Shown here piece by piece: positions 7,189 through 14,391 of a stretch of DNA of 30,078 nt. Position 1 is the stretch's first letter; the number at the start of each line of letters is the position of its first letter. This DNA comes from an uncultured Prevotella sp. Its GTDB lineage: Bacteria > Bacteroidota > Bacteroidia > Bacteroidales > Bacteroidaceae. The stretch is taken from positions 1-30,078 of the forward strand of contig USAI01000022.1 of NCBI GenBank assembly GCA_900552675.1, written 5' to 3'. The notes under the pieces were generated by a model. It searched no databases. It saw only the letters and a program-made list of their open reading frames with translations, and was not told where the DNA came from. Position numbers and translations under genes: made by a program.

Positions 7189-8940
7189 TTACCAGTTGCC
7201 TATGTTCTGTGTGTAGTGGCCGTTTGAAGCCGATATCTGACTGAACGGAATGGGCAGATACTCGTTCTTGTTCTTTGTAAACTTAGCGTCTTTGTAGATA
7301 GAGCAGTCGCCAGCCTCTTCAGCATAATACTTGTTCAGCACGTCGGCAGCCTCGCCCCAGCGCACAAGGTCGAAGAAACGTTCGCTCTCCATACCCATCT
7401 CTATGCGGCGCTCCATCTTCACAATCTTCAGGGCTTGAGCCTGATCGTAGGTGCCTTTGTAGGTAGCGATGTTCATGCGTACGCCATAGTCGGTCTCGTA
7501 GTTTGAGATAACGCTCAAGCTCTGCTTAGCACGTGTGCGCAGCTTGTTTACAAGGCTGATGGCCTCGTCGATGCGGCCATCGTTCAGCTGCACCAGCGCT
7601 TCGGCACGCTCCAGCAGTACGTCGGCATAGCGGAAGACGATGCGGTTTTCGGGTGTGCCCCACCATGAACCCTTGATAAGGTAGCCGCAGTCGGGGTCTA
7701 CGTTCTGCTTCAGTGTTACATAGTAGCCATAGAGGCCGTGCGAGCGGCTCCAGGTGTCGGTCTCGTCCATCATGTATTTAGAGTTGAACTCGTAAGGCAG
7801 ACCCGGTATGCCGACGGTGAGGAAGAGACGGGGGTCAGCATAATCGGCAGCCTTGTCATAGTCTTTGTCGTTGAAGGTGTCGAGCAGTGGCAGACCCTCG
7901 GCGTTGGTGCGGAAGGCGTTGACCATGTTCTGCGATGGCTTGTAGAAGTCGCAACCGCCATCGGTCACGCCGGCAATGTTGGGCACGATGAGGCCGTAGC
8001 TCCAGTTGAGGTTACCCAGCTTGGTGCCGTCGTTCATCGAATACTGTATGGCCCAGATGCTCTCAACACCGTTCTCATACTGTGTCTCGGGGCGGAAGTT
8101 GTTATGGAAGTCGGCCTCAAGGTCGAAACCACCTGCCTGGTAGATGCTGGGGTCGCTATATTCTACCACCTTCTTCAGGTCGTCGGCCGAGATAGAGGTT
8201 ACCTCGTTGCTCTGTGCATTGTCTTGATGATAAGCCTTGTAGAGATATACCTTGGTGAGGAAAGCAGCGGCGGCAGCCTTTGAGGGGCGGCCCACCTCTT
8301 TTTGCTTCACGGGCAGCGCCTTGTAGGCATCTTCAAGGTCGTTGATGATGAGCTGCCAGCCCTGGTCGTTGGTATACTCGGTGTTTGAGAGGTTGTTATA
8401 GTCCTTGATGGTGAGGTTGGGGTTCATCACGAACGGAATGTTCTTATACAGACGCTTCAGGAGGAAGTGGCCGTAGGCACGCAAGAACTTCATCTCGCCC
8501 ACGCGCTCGTCTTTCAGCGCATAAGCCTTCGAGTCGAGCTGTTCGAGCTGTGCCAAGGCGGTGTTAACGCGCGAGATGCAGTTGTAGAGGCGTGTCCACA
8601 TGTCGCTGATGTTCCAGTTGGTGGTGAGTATGCCCTGCGAGATTTCCAGCTGATGGAACACGTCGCCGTCGCTCGTTCCGTTACCGCCTTTGTAGGCATC
8701 ATCGGAACGCACGTCGAAGTTCCACATTGAGAACGAAGAGTTGACATCTTCGGCAGACATATAGACGGCATAAGCCGAGATGACCAGATTGTCGATGCGG
8801 CTGGGGTCTTTCACCTGGGTTTCGTCCAGGGTGCCCTGCGGCTTCTGATGGTCAAGAAAATCGTCGCAGCTGCCCAGCGACAGTGCACCAGCCGTAAGAA
8901 CGGTGGCAAGGGCAATGCGGCTAAATATATTGGTTTTCAT
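7189..8940 (-). CDS. SusD-like outer-membrane glycan-binding lipoprotein
   Basis: A 583-residue RagB/SusD protein. The N-terminal signal peptide ends in the lipobox LGSC with Cys25, then DDFLDHQKPQG, the typical SusD start. TPR-type helices in the N-terminal half include the conserved MKFLRAYGHFLLKRLYKNIPFV segment. The C-terminus carries the conserved ERRIEMGMESERFFDLVRWG block and ends with LPIPFSQISASNGHYTQNIGNW. SusD proteins act as a lid on the SusC channel and bind the oligosaccharide to be imported. Its substrate is inferred to be fructan only from the GH32 gene in the same operon. It follows susC by 108 bases. Length is within the usual family range. Confidence 0.95.
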   Translation of the reverse strand: MKTNIFSRIALATVLTAGALSLGSCDDFLDHQKPQGTLDETQVKDPSRIDNLVISAYAVYMSAEDVNSSFSMWNFDVRSDDAYKGGNGTSDGDVFHQLEISQGILTTNWNISDMWTRLYNCISRVNTALAQLEQLDSKAYALKDERVGEMKFLRAYGHFLLKRLYKNIPFVMNPNLTIKDYNNLSNTEYTNDQGWQLIINDLEDAYKALPVKQKEVGRPSKAAAAAFLTKVYLYKAYHQDNAQSNEVTSISADDLKKVVEYSDPSIYQAGGFDLEADFHNNFRPETQYENGVESIWAIQYSMNDGTKLGNLNWSYGLIVPNIAGVTDGGCDFYKPSQNMVNAFRTNAEGLPLLDTFNDKDYDKAADYADPRLFLTVGIPGLPYEFNSKYMMDETDTWSRSHGLYGYYVTLKQNVDPDCGYLIKGSWWGTPENRIVFRYADVLLERAEALVQLNDGRIDEAISLVNKLRTRAKQSLSVISNYETDYGVRMNIATYKGTYDQAQALKIVKMERRIEMGMESERFFDLVRWGEAADVLNKYYAEEAGDCSIYKDAKFTKNKNEYLPIPFSQISASNGHYTQNIGNW

Positions 8941-8972
8941 TGTTGTTTGTTGTTTTTGTTAATATTGTTTTT

Positions 8973-9030
8973 GTATGACCTATAAGCCTTTATAAGGTTC
9001 TATAGGTCCCATAGGTCTTATAGTCCCCCA
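8973..9030. repeat. CCTATAAG/CTTATAGG short-repeat cluster
   Basis: The gap between susC and susD holds several variants of CCTATAAG, CTATAGGT and CTTATAG in both orientations. A similar cluster (CCTATAAAGGCTTATA variants) is at 14278-14370. These are low-information palindromic repeats of unknown function that could form hairpins between susC and susD in the mRNA. Confidence 0.5.
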
Positions 9031-9047
9031 ACAATCCTCACTCCTTC

Positions 9048-12000
9048 TTAGAAGGTTACGTTCAGACCGAAGGTAATGTTCAATGGGATGGGGTAGCCAT
9101 AGTTGGGGTTCTCGGGGTCAACGCCTGTGAAGCTGCTGCTCTTGATGGTGAACACGTTCTGGGCGCTGAGGTAGAAACGTAGGCGTTCCATGGCCAGCTT
9201 CTGTGCGAAGCTCTTCGGCACATTGTAGCCCAGCTGCACGGTGCGCAGCTTGAGGTAAGAGCCGTTTTCAACCCAGTAGCTCGACACGCGCTTCTCGTTG
9301 TTATTGTCAGAGAGCGACACGGCGGGAATGTTGCTGTTGGGGTTGGTGGGACTCCATGCGTCGAGCAGACGACGGCCCTTGTTTAAGAAGCCGATGTTCA
9401 GGCCAGCCCAGATGTCGGTCTCTTTCTTCAGGTCAGAGATAATATCGACACCCTGCACGCCCTGGAAGAAGGCGGTGAAGTCGAAGTTCTTATATTCGAG
9501 ATAGATGTTGAAACCGTAGGTGAAGTCGGGCGTGGGGTCGTAGATCCACTCCTGGTCGGCCTCTGTAATCTTGCCATCGTCGTTGAGATCCTTCCAGCGT
9601 ATGCGTCCGAGGGCTGCACCCTCCTGGGTTGCGTGGTTGTCGATCTCATCCTGCGACTTGAAGATGCCGTCGGCCACATAGCCCACCTGCGATTCCATGG
9701 CGTGACCGATAACGCTCTTCACGCCGTTGCCGCCGAAGGTGCCGTTGGCAGCCACTGTTGTAGGCAGCTTGGTGATTTTGTTGCGATAGGTGCTTATGTT
9801 AGCATTGATGTCGTAACGCAGACCCCATGCGGTGTTCTTGCGGTAGCCGATGTTAAACTCGAAACCTTTGTTCTCCATCTCGCCAGCGTTGATCCACTGT
9901 GATGAGCCTTCGCCCATAGCGGCGATGCCAGCCATCTGTATAAGGATGTCTTTGGTCTTCTTATAATACCAGTCGAAGGTACCGTAGAGCGAGTTGTTGA
10001 ACAGGGCGTAGTCGATACCAAGGTTGGTCTGTGTGGTGGTCTCCCACTTGATATTGTTGTTGCCCAACTGGTTGCGCTTGAAGCCTGAAGCGAGGGTCTG
10101 GCCACCGTTGGTTCCAGCAATGTCGTAAGAGGTGCCGTAGCTCTGGCCGCCGTTCTCGTTCACGCCATAGTTACTTACATAGACAGTGTAGCGGGCGAGG
10201 TTAGAGATCTCCTGGTTACCTGTCTGGCCCCATGAAGCGCGAAGCTTCAGGTCGTCGAGCCATGAGTTGGTGCCCTTCATAAACTTTTCGTTATTGATGC
10301 GCCAGCCTGCCGATACTGAGGGGAAGGTGGCGTAGCGGTTATCCTTGCCGAAACGTGAAGAACCGTCGCGACGCATGGTGAGCGATGCCATATAGCGGTC
10401 GGCAAAGTTGTAGTTGAACTTACCGAAGAAGCTGACAAGCGAGTAGCCTTCGCCCGAACCATAAGCCTGTGCGATGCCTGTACCAGCGTCGGGCCACATA
10501 TAGTCGGGGCTAAGGATGATGTAGTCTTCTTTGCGACCAGAGAAGTAGGTGTCGTCCTCGCGGTTCAGCTCCATACCTACCATAGCGTCCATGCGGTGCT
10601 GTCCCAGTTCGAAGTTATAGGTAGCTACGGCGTTCCACATCCATTTGGTCCAGTGCTCTTGCTTGGCTTCAACGGCGTTGGTCTTGTTTGACACGTTGCC
10701 CTCGGTCACGGGATAGGTGAAGATGCGCTGCTGCTTCTGCGAATAGTCGAGACCGAAGGTTGAGCGCAGGTTGAAGCCCTTGAAGAGGTTAAGGTTCACA
10801 TAGGCATCGCCGAACGTACGCCAGAAGGTGTAGCGGTTGTCCTTGTTGCGCTCAAGCACAGCCACGGGGTTGTAACGGTCGGGGTAGCCACCCACAGGAC
10901 CAGCATAGCTGCCATCGGTGGTGTAGACGGGCAGCGAGGGGTTAAACTGCAACACGTTCTGGAGGAAGCCGCCAGGAGCTGCTACCTCAGAGGTGCGGTT
11001 CAGGGTGAAGTGCTCGCCGATGGTGAGCTTATCGCCAATGAGTTTATACTCGGTATTGAAGCGAGCCGAGAAGCGCTCGAAGTCGCTGGTCTTGATGATA
11101 CCGAGGTTCTTATAATAGCCTAATGAGAAGAACGATGAGCCTTTTTGCGAGCCGTTGCTCACGCTCACGTTATAGTTTTGTATCACACCTGTGCGGGTGG
11201 TGAGGTCGTACCAGTCGGTGTCGGCAGCAGGGGTAGTGCCGGCGTCGTCGAGATATTTCTTCATCGTGATGCCGTTGAGCACAGCTTGGCCTTGGGCGTT
11301 GTAGCCCCAGTCGTAGTGGTAGCCCAAACCGTTGGTGTTGGGGTCCATGCCATCGTTTACATAGCCTTGCCACATGACCTGTCCAAACTCTTTCGCATTC
11401 AGCACGTCCATCTTGTGGCTATACATAGAGGCGGCTACCGATGCGTCGAGGTCAACCTTCAGTTTGCCATCTTTGCCTTTCTTGGTGGTGATGATGATCA
11501 CGCCATTGGCAGCACGCGAACCATAGATTGAGGCCGAGGCAGCATCTTTCAAAATCTGTATGCTCTCAATATCGTTGCCGTTCAGCTCGTGCATGCCAGC
11601 CTTGGTGGGCACGCCATCAATAATGTAGAGAGGGTCGTTATTGTTCAGAGTGCCGATACCACGAATACGTACGGTGGCGGCACCTGAGGGCGAACCGTCG
11701 GCCGAGATATTCATACCAGGCACACGACCTTGCAGAGCCTTCATGGGGTTGTTCTCGTTCTGCTTCTGCAGGTCGGTAACACTTACCACCGATACGGCAC
11801 CAGTGAGGTCGGCCTTGCGCTGCGTGGTATAGCCTGTTACCACCACCTCGTCAATCACCTTAGCATCTTCGCTCAGAGTGATGTCCATCTGGGGTTTGGC
11901 GGCTGTGGTTACGGTGTTGAAGCCAATGTACGAGATGACCAGTTCGGCGCCACTCTTCACAGCCAGTGTGAAGTTGCCGTCGAGGTCGGTGACGGTTGCG

Positions 12001-12152
12001 TTCGTCGTTCCTTTCTCGGTAACGGTGGCGCCAATAACGGTCTCGCCGTCGGGCTGCTTCACCACTCCCTTCACGGTAAGCTGCTGGGCAAAGGCCACAG
12101 TGCACACCATTGAGAGCGCTGCTCCGAGAATGACTTTCTTAAAATTTCTCAT
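9048..12152 (-). CDS. SusC-like TonB-dependent outer-membrane transporter
   Basis: A 1034-residue SusC/RagA-family beta-barrel. A signal peptide (cleavage about VAFA-QQ, residue 23) is followed by a carboxypeptidase-regulatory-like beta-sandwich, residues about 25-100 (VIGATVTEKGTTNATVTDLDGNFTL). Then come the VIDEVVVTGY segment and the TonB plug (LQGRVPGMNISADG..., IRGIGTLNNNDPLYIIDGVP). The barrel runs to the C-terminal FGLNVTF, with the terminal Phe usual for outer-membrane barrels. It imports oligosaccharides into the periplasm using TonB energy. It is the first gene of the operon. There is a T-rich leader of roughly 160 bases, a -7 box at 12319 and a nested dyad at 12352. No hybrid two-component or sigma/anti-sigma regulator is adjacent. 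Confidence 0.96.
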   Translation of the reverse strand: MRNFKKVILGAALSMVCTVAFAQQLTVKGVVKQPDGETVIGATVTEKGTTNATVTDLDGNFTLAVKSGAELVISYIGFNTVTTAAKPQMDITLSEDAKVIDEVVVTGYTTQRKADLTGAVSVVSVTDLQKQNENNPMKALQGRVPGMNISADGSPSGAATVRIRGIGTLNNNDPLYIIDGVPTKAGMHELNGNDIESIQILKDAASASIYGSRAANGVIIITTKKGKDGKLKVDLDASVAASMYSHKMDVLNAKEFGQVMWQGYVNDGMDPNTNGLGYHYDWGYNAQGQAVLNGITMKKYLDDAGTTPAADTDWYDLTTRTGVIQNYNVSVSNGSQKGSSFFSLGYYKNLGIIKTSDFERFSARFNTEYKLIGDKLTIGEHFTLNRTSEVAAPGGFLQNVLQFNPSLPVYTTDGSYAGPVGGYPDRYNPVAVLERNKDNRYTFWRTFGDAYVNLNLFKGFNLRSTFGLDYSQKQQRIFTYPVTEGNVSNKTNAVEAKQEHWTKWMWNAVATYNFELGQHRMDAMVGMELNREDDTYFSGRKEDYIILSPDYMWPDAGTGIAQAYGSGEGYSLVSFFGKFNYNFADRYMASLTMRRDGSSRFGKDNRYATFPSVSAGWRINNEKFMKGTNSWLDDLKLRASWGQTGNQEISNLARYTVYVSNYGVNENGGQSYGTSYDIAGTNGGQTLASGFKRNQLGNNNIKWETTTQTNLGIDYALFNNSLYGTFDWYYKKTKDILIQMAGIAAMGEGSSQWINAGEMENKGFEFNIGYRKNTAWGLRYDINANISTYRNKITKLPTTVAANGTFGGNGVKSVIGHAMESQVGYVADGIFKSQDEIDNHATQEGAALGRIRWKDLNDDGKITEADQEWIYDPTPDFTYGFNIYLEYKNFDFTAFFQGVQGVDIISDLKKETDIWAGLNIGFLNKGRRLLDAWSPTNPNSNIPAVSLSDNNNEKRVSSYWVENGSYLKLRTVQLGYNVPKSFAQKLAMERLRFYLSAQNVFTIKSSSFTGVDPENPNYGYPIPLNITFGLNVTF

Positions 12153-12318
12153 TCTGATTTTGTTTTTTAGGTTTCTGTTTATTTTTTGTTTATATTGTTT
12201 TCAGTTTGCTATATATTGTGCATTTGCCATGTGTCTTCATCGCGGCTGCCTACATAATATATATAATGTGTCAAAAAAAGTGTCGTAGTAATAGGACAAA
12301 TTGCTCTTTTGAACGCCA

Positions 12319-12326
12319 CAAAATTA
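12319..12326 (-). promoter_or_regulatory. -7 promoter box of the susC operon
   Basis: Reads TAATTTTG on the minus strand, matching TAnnTTTG, 166 bases upstream of the susC start codon. It lies just downstream of the dyad at 12352-12418, the geometry expected of an activator-dependent promoter. No -33 element is clear, which is also typical of activated promoters. Confidence 0.5.
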
Positions 12327-12351
12327 GGAAGAAGACCGACAGGCGTAATTA

Positions 12352-12418
12352 AAATATCGTTCATAAACGTAATAATTTGTTACAATGACACATTTTTGTA
12401 ACATTATGAACGATATTT
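12352..12418. promoter_or_regulatory. nested inverted repeat, candidate operator of the susC operon
   Basis: An exact 15-bp inverted repeat (AAATATCGTTCATAA at 12352-12366 and TTATGAACGATATTT at 12404-12418) encloses an exact 8-bp inverted repeat (TGTTACAA at 12378-12385 and TTGTAACA at 12396-12403). On the right the two arms abut; on the left an 11-base gap separates them. The element begins 25 bases upstream of the -7 box. There is no T-run, so it is unlikely to be a terminator. It lies in the divergent region between susC and the DJ-1 gene. Confidence 0.7.
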
Positions 12419-12439
12419 GCAATCAATAATAATTATCAT

Positions 12440-12616
12440 GGGGTGTAAGATTGTTGTTAATGGTAGTCGCGGTGTTCTTGAATTGCCACTTATTGTTATT
12501 AAGTGGTCGTTTATTGTTATTCTTTGTTGTCGAGTTGTTGCTTATTGTTATTATGTTGTTCTTTGTTGTAGAATTGTTGTCCTTTGTTGTTGAGTTGTTG
12601 TTTATTGTTGTCGTGC
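12440..12616. repeat. TTGTTGT-rich degenerate tandem tract
   Basis: About 170 bases of irregular repeats built from TTATTGTTATT, CTTTGTTGT and GAGTTGTTG blocks. The plus strand is almost free of C and poor in A, a strong strand asymmetry. The opposite strand has an open frame of Asn/Thr runs, which is a by-product of the repeat. This tract fills much of the 679-base gap between susC and the DJ-1 gene. The remainder holds the susC leader, the -7 box, the dyad and an AT-rich stretch before 12832. Confidence 0.75.
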
Positions 12617-12831
12617 CCAAGCCTTAGCTGTAATGAAAGTAAGCCAAACATTTTGCAGTTTATGAAATTGTTCGTAACTTAGCAACGAGAATGATATGTT
12701 CGTGCATAATTTGTTATTCATCATTCATAATGGAATGGGCCTCGCCTTAGAGTAATGATGATGAATATCGGGATGAAGCATTAGACATATATTATATAAG
12801 GTATATTGTAACAAATAATAATAAAGACAGT

Positions 12832-13395
12832 ATGGCAAAGGTATATGAATTTTTGGCCAACGGCTTCGAGGAAGTGGAAGGCTTGGGTCCCGTCGATATT
12901 TTACGACGCGGAGGTGTTGATGTTAAAACCGTGAGCGTAACAGGCACACCATGGGTGGAGACCTCGCACGGCATCACCCTCAAAGCCGACCTCACCATTG
13001 AAGAGGCCGACCTCAGCGATGCCGATATGCTGCTGTTGCCTGGCGGACTGCCTGGCGCTACCAATCTGCGCGACCATGAGGGTGTGCGCAAGGCGCTGGT
13101 GGCTCAGGCTGCTAAGGGCGGACGCATTGGCGCTATCTGTGCGGCTCCGCTGGTGCTGGGGTCGCTGGGTCTGCTCGAAGGCAAGAAGGCCACTTGCTAC
13201 CCTGGCTTCGAAAAGTTTATGACAGGTGCTACCTACACGGCCGAACTGTTCACCATCGACGGAAATATCATTACGGGCGAAGGTCCTGCCGCTACATTCC
13301 CCTATAGCTACGAGATACTGCGTATGTTTAAGGGCGATGAAACCGTGCAGTCGTTGAAAGACGGAATGATGTATAGCCACTTGATGAATTCGTAG
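12832..13395 (+). CDS. DJ-1/PfpI family protein
   Basis: A 187-residue single-domain protein with the glutamine-amidotransferase-like fold of the DJ-1/PfpI/YajL group. The nucleophile-elbow cysteine is Cys103 in GAICAAP. The conserved acidic residues near it are in GFEEVE (13-16), and the LLLPGG loop is at 67-72. Members are reported as redox-sensing, glyoxalase or protein/nucleotide deglycase enzymes; which applies here cannot be decided. It is cytoplasmic. It starts with ATG at 12832 after an AT-rich leader and reads divergently from the sugar-uptake operon. The 115-base gap to ispD is filled by repeats, so co-transcription is possible but not certain. Confidence 0.9.
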   Translation: MAKVYEFLANGFEEVEGLGPVDILRRGGVDVKTVSVTGTPWVETSHGITLKADLTIEEADLSDADMLLLPGGLPGATNLRDHEGVRKALVAQAAKGGRIGAICAAPLVLGSLGLLEGKKATCYPGFEKFMTGATYTAELFTIDGNIITGEGPAATFPYSYEILRMFKGDETVQSLKDGMMYSHLMNS

Positions 13396-13400
13396 TTTAT

Positions 13401-13494
13401 AATTCGTAATTCATAATTCGTAATTCATAATTCGTAATTCATAATTCATAATGAGGCTTCGCCTTGGTAATTCATAATGGGGCTTCGCCTTGCT
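13401..13494. repeat. 14-bp x3 and 26-bp x2 tandem repeats
   Basis: AATTCGTAATTCAT occurs three times back to back (13401, 13415, 13429). A 26-bp unit of the form AATTCATAATGxGGCTTCGC plus CTTGxT then occurs twice (13443-13468 and 13469-13494). A related TTCATAATGGAATGGGCCTC sequence lies on the other side of the DJ-1 gene near 12723-12750. The repeats run up to the ispD start. Confidence 0.85.
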
Positions 13495-13510
13495 AATTTA
13501 TAAATTAAGA

Positions 13511-14200
13511 ATGGAACACGTCATTATTGTGGCCGGCGGTAAGGGGTTGCGCATGGGTGCCGACCTGCCCAAGCAGTTTCTGCCTGTGGGCGGATGGCCC
13601 GTGCTGATGCATACGCTACGCACCTTTTATCAGTATAACCCGCTGATACATATCGTATTGGTGTTACCCACGCACCATCAAGCCTATTGGAACGACCTGT
13701 GTCAGCAATACCACTTTGAGGTGCCGCACACCATTGCCGATGGAGGCGAAACTCGTTTCCACTCGTCGCTCAGCGGCTTACGCGCCCTTGACGCTGCACC
13801 CGACACCGACCTCGTGGCCATTCATGATGGCGTGCGCCCCTTTGTGTCGGCCGACACCATCGCTCGCTGCTTTCAGATGGCCGAGCAACAGGGCGCAGCC
13901 ATACCCGTGCTGCCTGTCACCGACACGCTACGTCTCTGCTCGCCTGATGGCACCTCGCACACCGTGCCGCGCGACAGCTACCGTTCGGTACAAACGCCTC
14001 AAACCTTCCGTCTGGGCCTCTTGCGCCAAGCCTTCGCCCAGCCCTTCAGCCCCGCCTTCACCGACGATGCTTCGGTGGTTGAAGCCTTCGGCCACAACGT
14101 TACCCTGGTAGAGGGCAACCGTGAAAACATTAAGCTAACCACCCCTTTCGATCTCGTGGTGGGAGAAGCCCTGCTAAGGGATAGGAAGAGTGAAAAGTGA
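13511..14200 (+). CDS. ispD: 2-C-methyl-D-erythritol 4-phosphate cytidylyltransferase
   Basis: Non-mevalonate isoprenoid pathway enzyme that joins CTP and MEP to give CDP-methylerythritol. The ATG at 13511 gives 229 residues starting MEHVIIVAGGKGLRMG, with the nucleotide-binding loop AGGKGLRMGADLPKQF right at the N-terminus as in the family. An in-frame TTG at 13490 would add seven residues encoded by repeat DNA and is rejected. Other family motifs seen are VAIHDGVRPFV, PVTDTLR, QTPQTFR and the C-terminal GNRENIKLTTPFDL. The last codons (RKSEK, stop) fall inside a GTGAAAA tandem repeat, so the C-terminal tail is repeat-derived. recG follows on the same strand after a 191-base repeat-rich gap. 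Confidence 0.95.
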   Translation: MEHVIIVAGGKGLRMGADLPKQFLPVGGWPVLMHTLRTFYQYNPLIHIVLVLPTHHQAYWNDLCQQYHFEVPHTIADGGETRFHSSLSGLRALDAAPDTDLVAIHDGVRPFVSADTIARCFQMAEQQGAAIPVLPVTDTLRLCSPDGTSHTVPRDSYRSVQTPQTFRLGLLRQAFAQPFSPAFTDDASVVEAFGHNVTLVEGNRENIKLTTPFDLVVGEALLRDRKSEK

Positions 14201-14224
14201 AAAGTGAAGAGTGAAAAGTGAAAA
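14189..14224. repeat. AGTGAAA tandem repeat spanning the ispD stop
   Basis: Five imperfect copies of a 7-8-base AGTGAAA(A) unit. The ispD stop codon (14198-14200) is formed within it, so slippage here could alter the C-terminal residues of IspD. Confidence 0.75.
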
Positions 14225-14277
14225 ATTCTATAGCTTTGCTGCTTTCGCTTTCTCCACAAAATTCCGCCTCGGCTTAG

Positions 14278-14370
14278 AAAGGCCTATAAAGGCTTATAAA
14301 GGCTTATCCTTTCAGACCTATAAAGGCTTATCCCTCCAGGCTTAGTAGAGCTTATCACCCAGCCTTTAAA
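14278..14370. repeat. GGCTTATAAA short-repeat cluster before recG
   Basis: Several copies of CCTATAAAGGCTTAT and GGCTTATAAA variants, followed by degenerate copies (GGCTTAGTAGAGCTTAT). They resemble the cluster at 8973-9030. They occupy the gap between ispD and recG. No terminator T-run was seen. Confidence 0.65.
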
Positions 14371-14391
14371 GCCCCCACAAAAAACAAAATA

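Noticed and set aside
12423..12620. 65-residue Asn/Thr-rich minus-strand open frame
   Set aside because: Pure translation of the TTGTTGT tract with no start context or conserved feature.
13490..13510. TTG start extending IspD by seven residues
   Set aside because: The added residues are encoded by intergenic repeat DNA, and family members begin right before the AGGKG loop.
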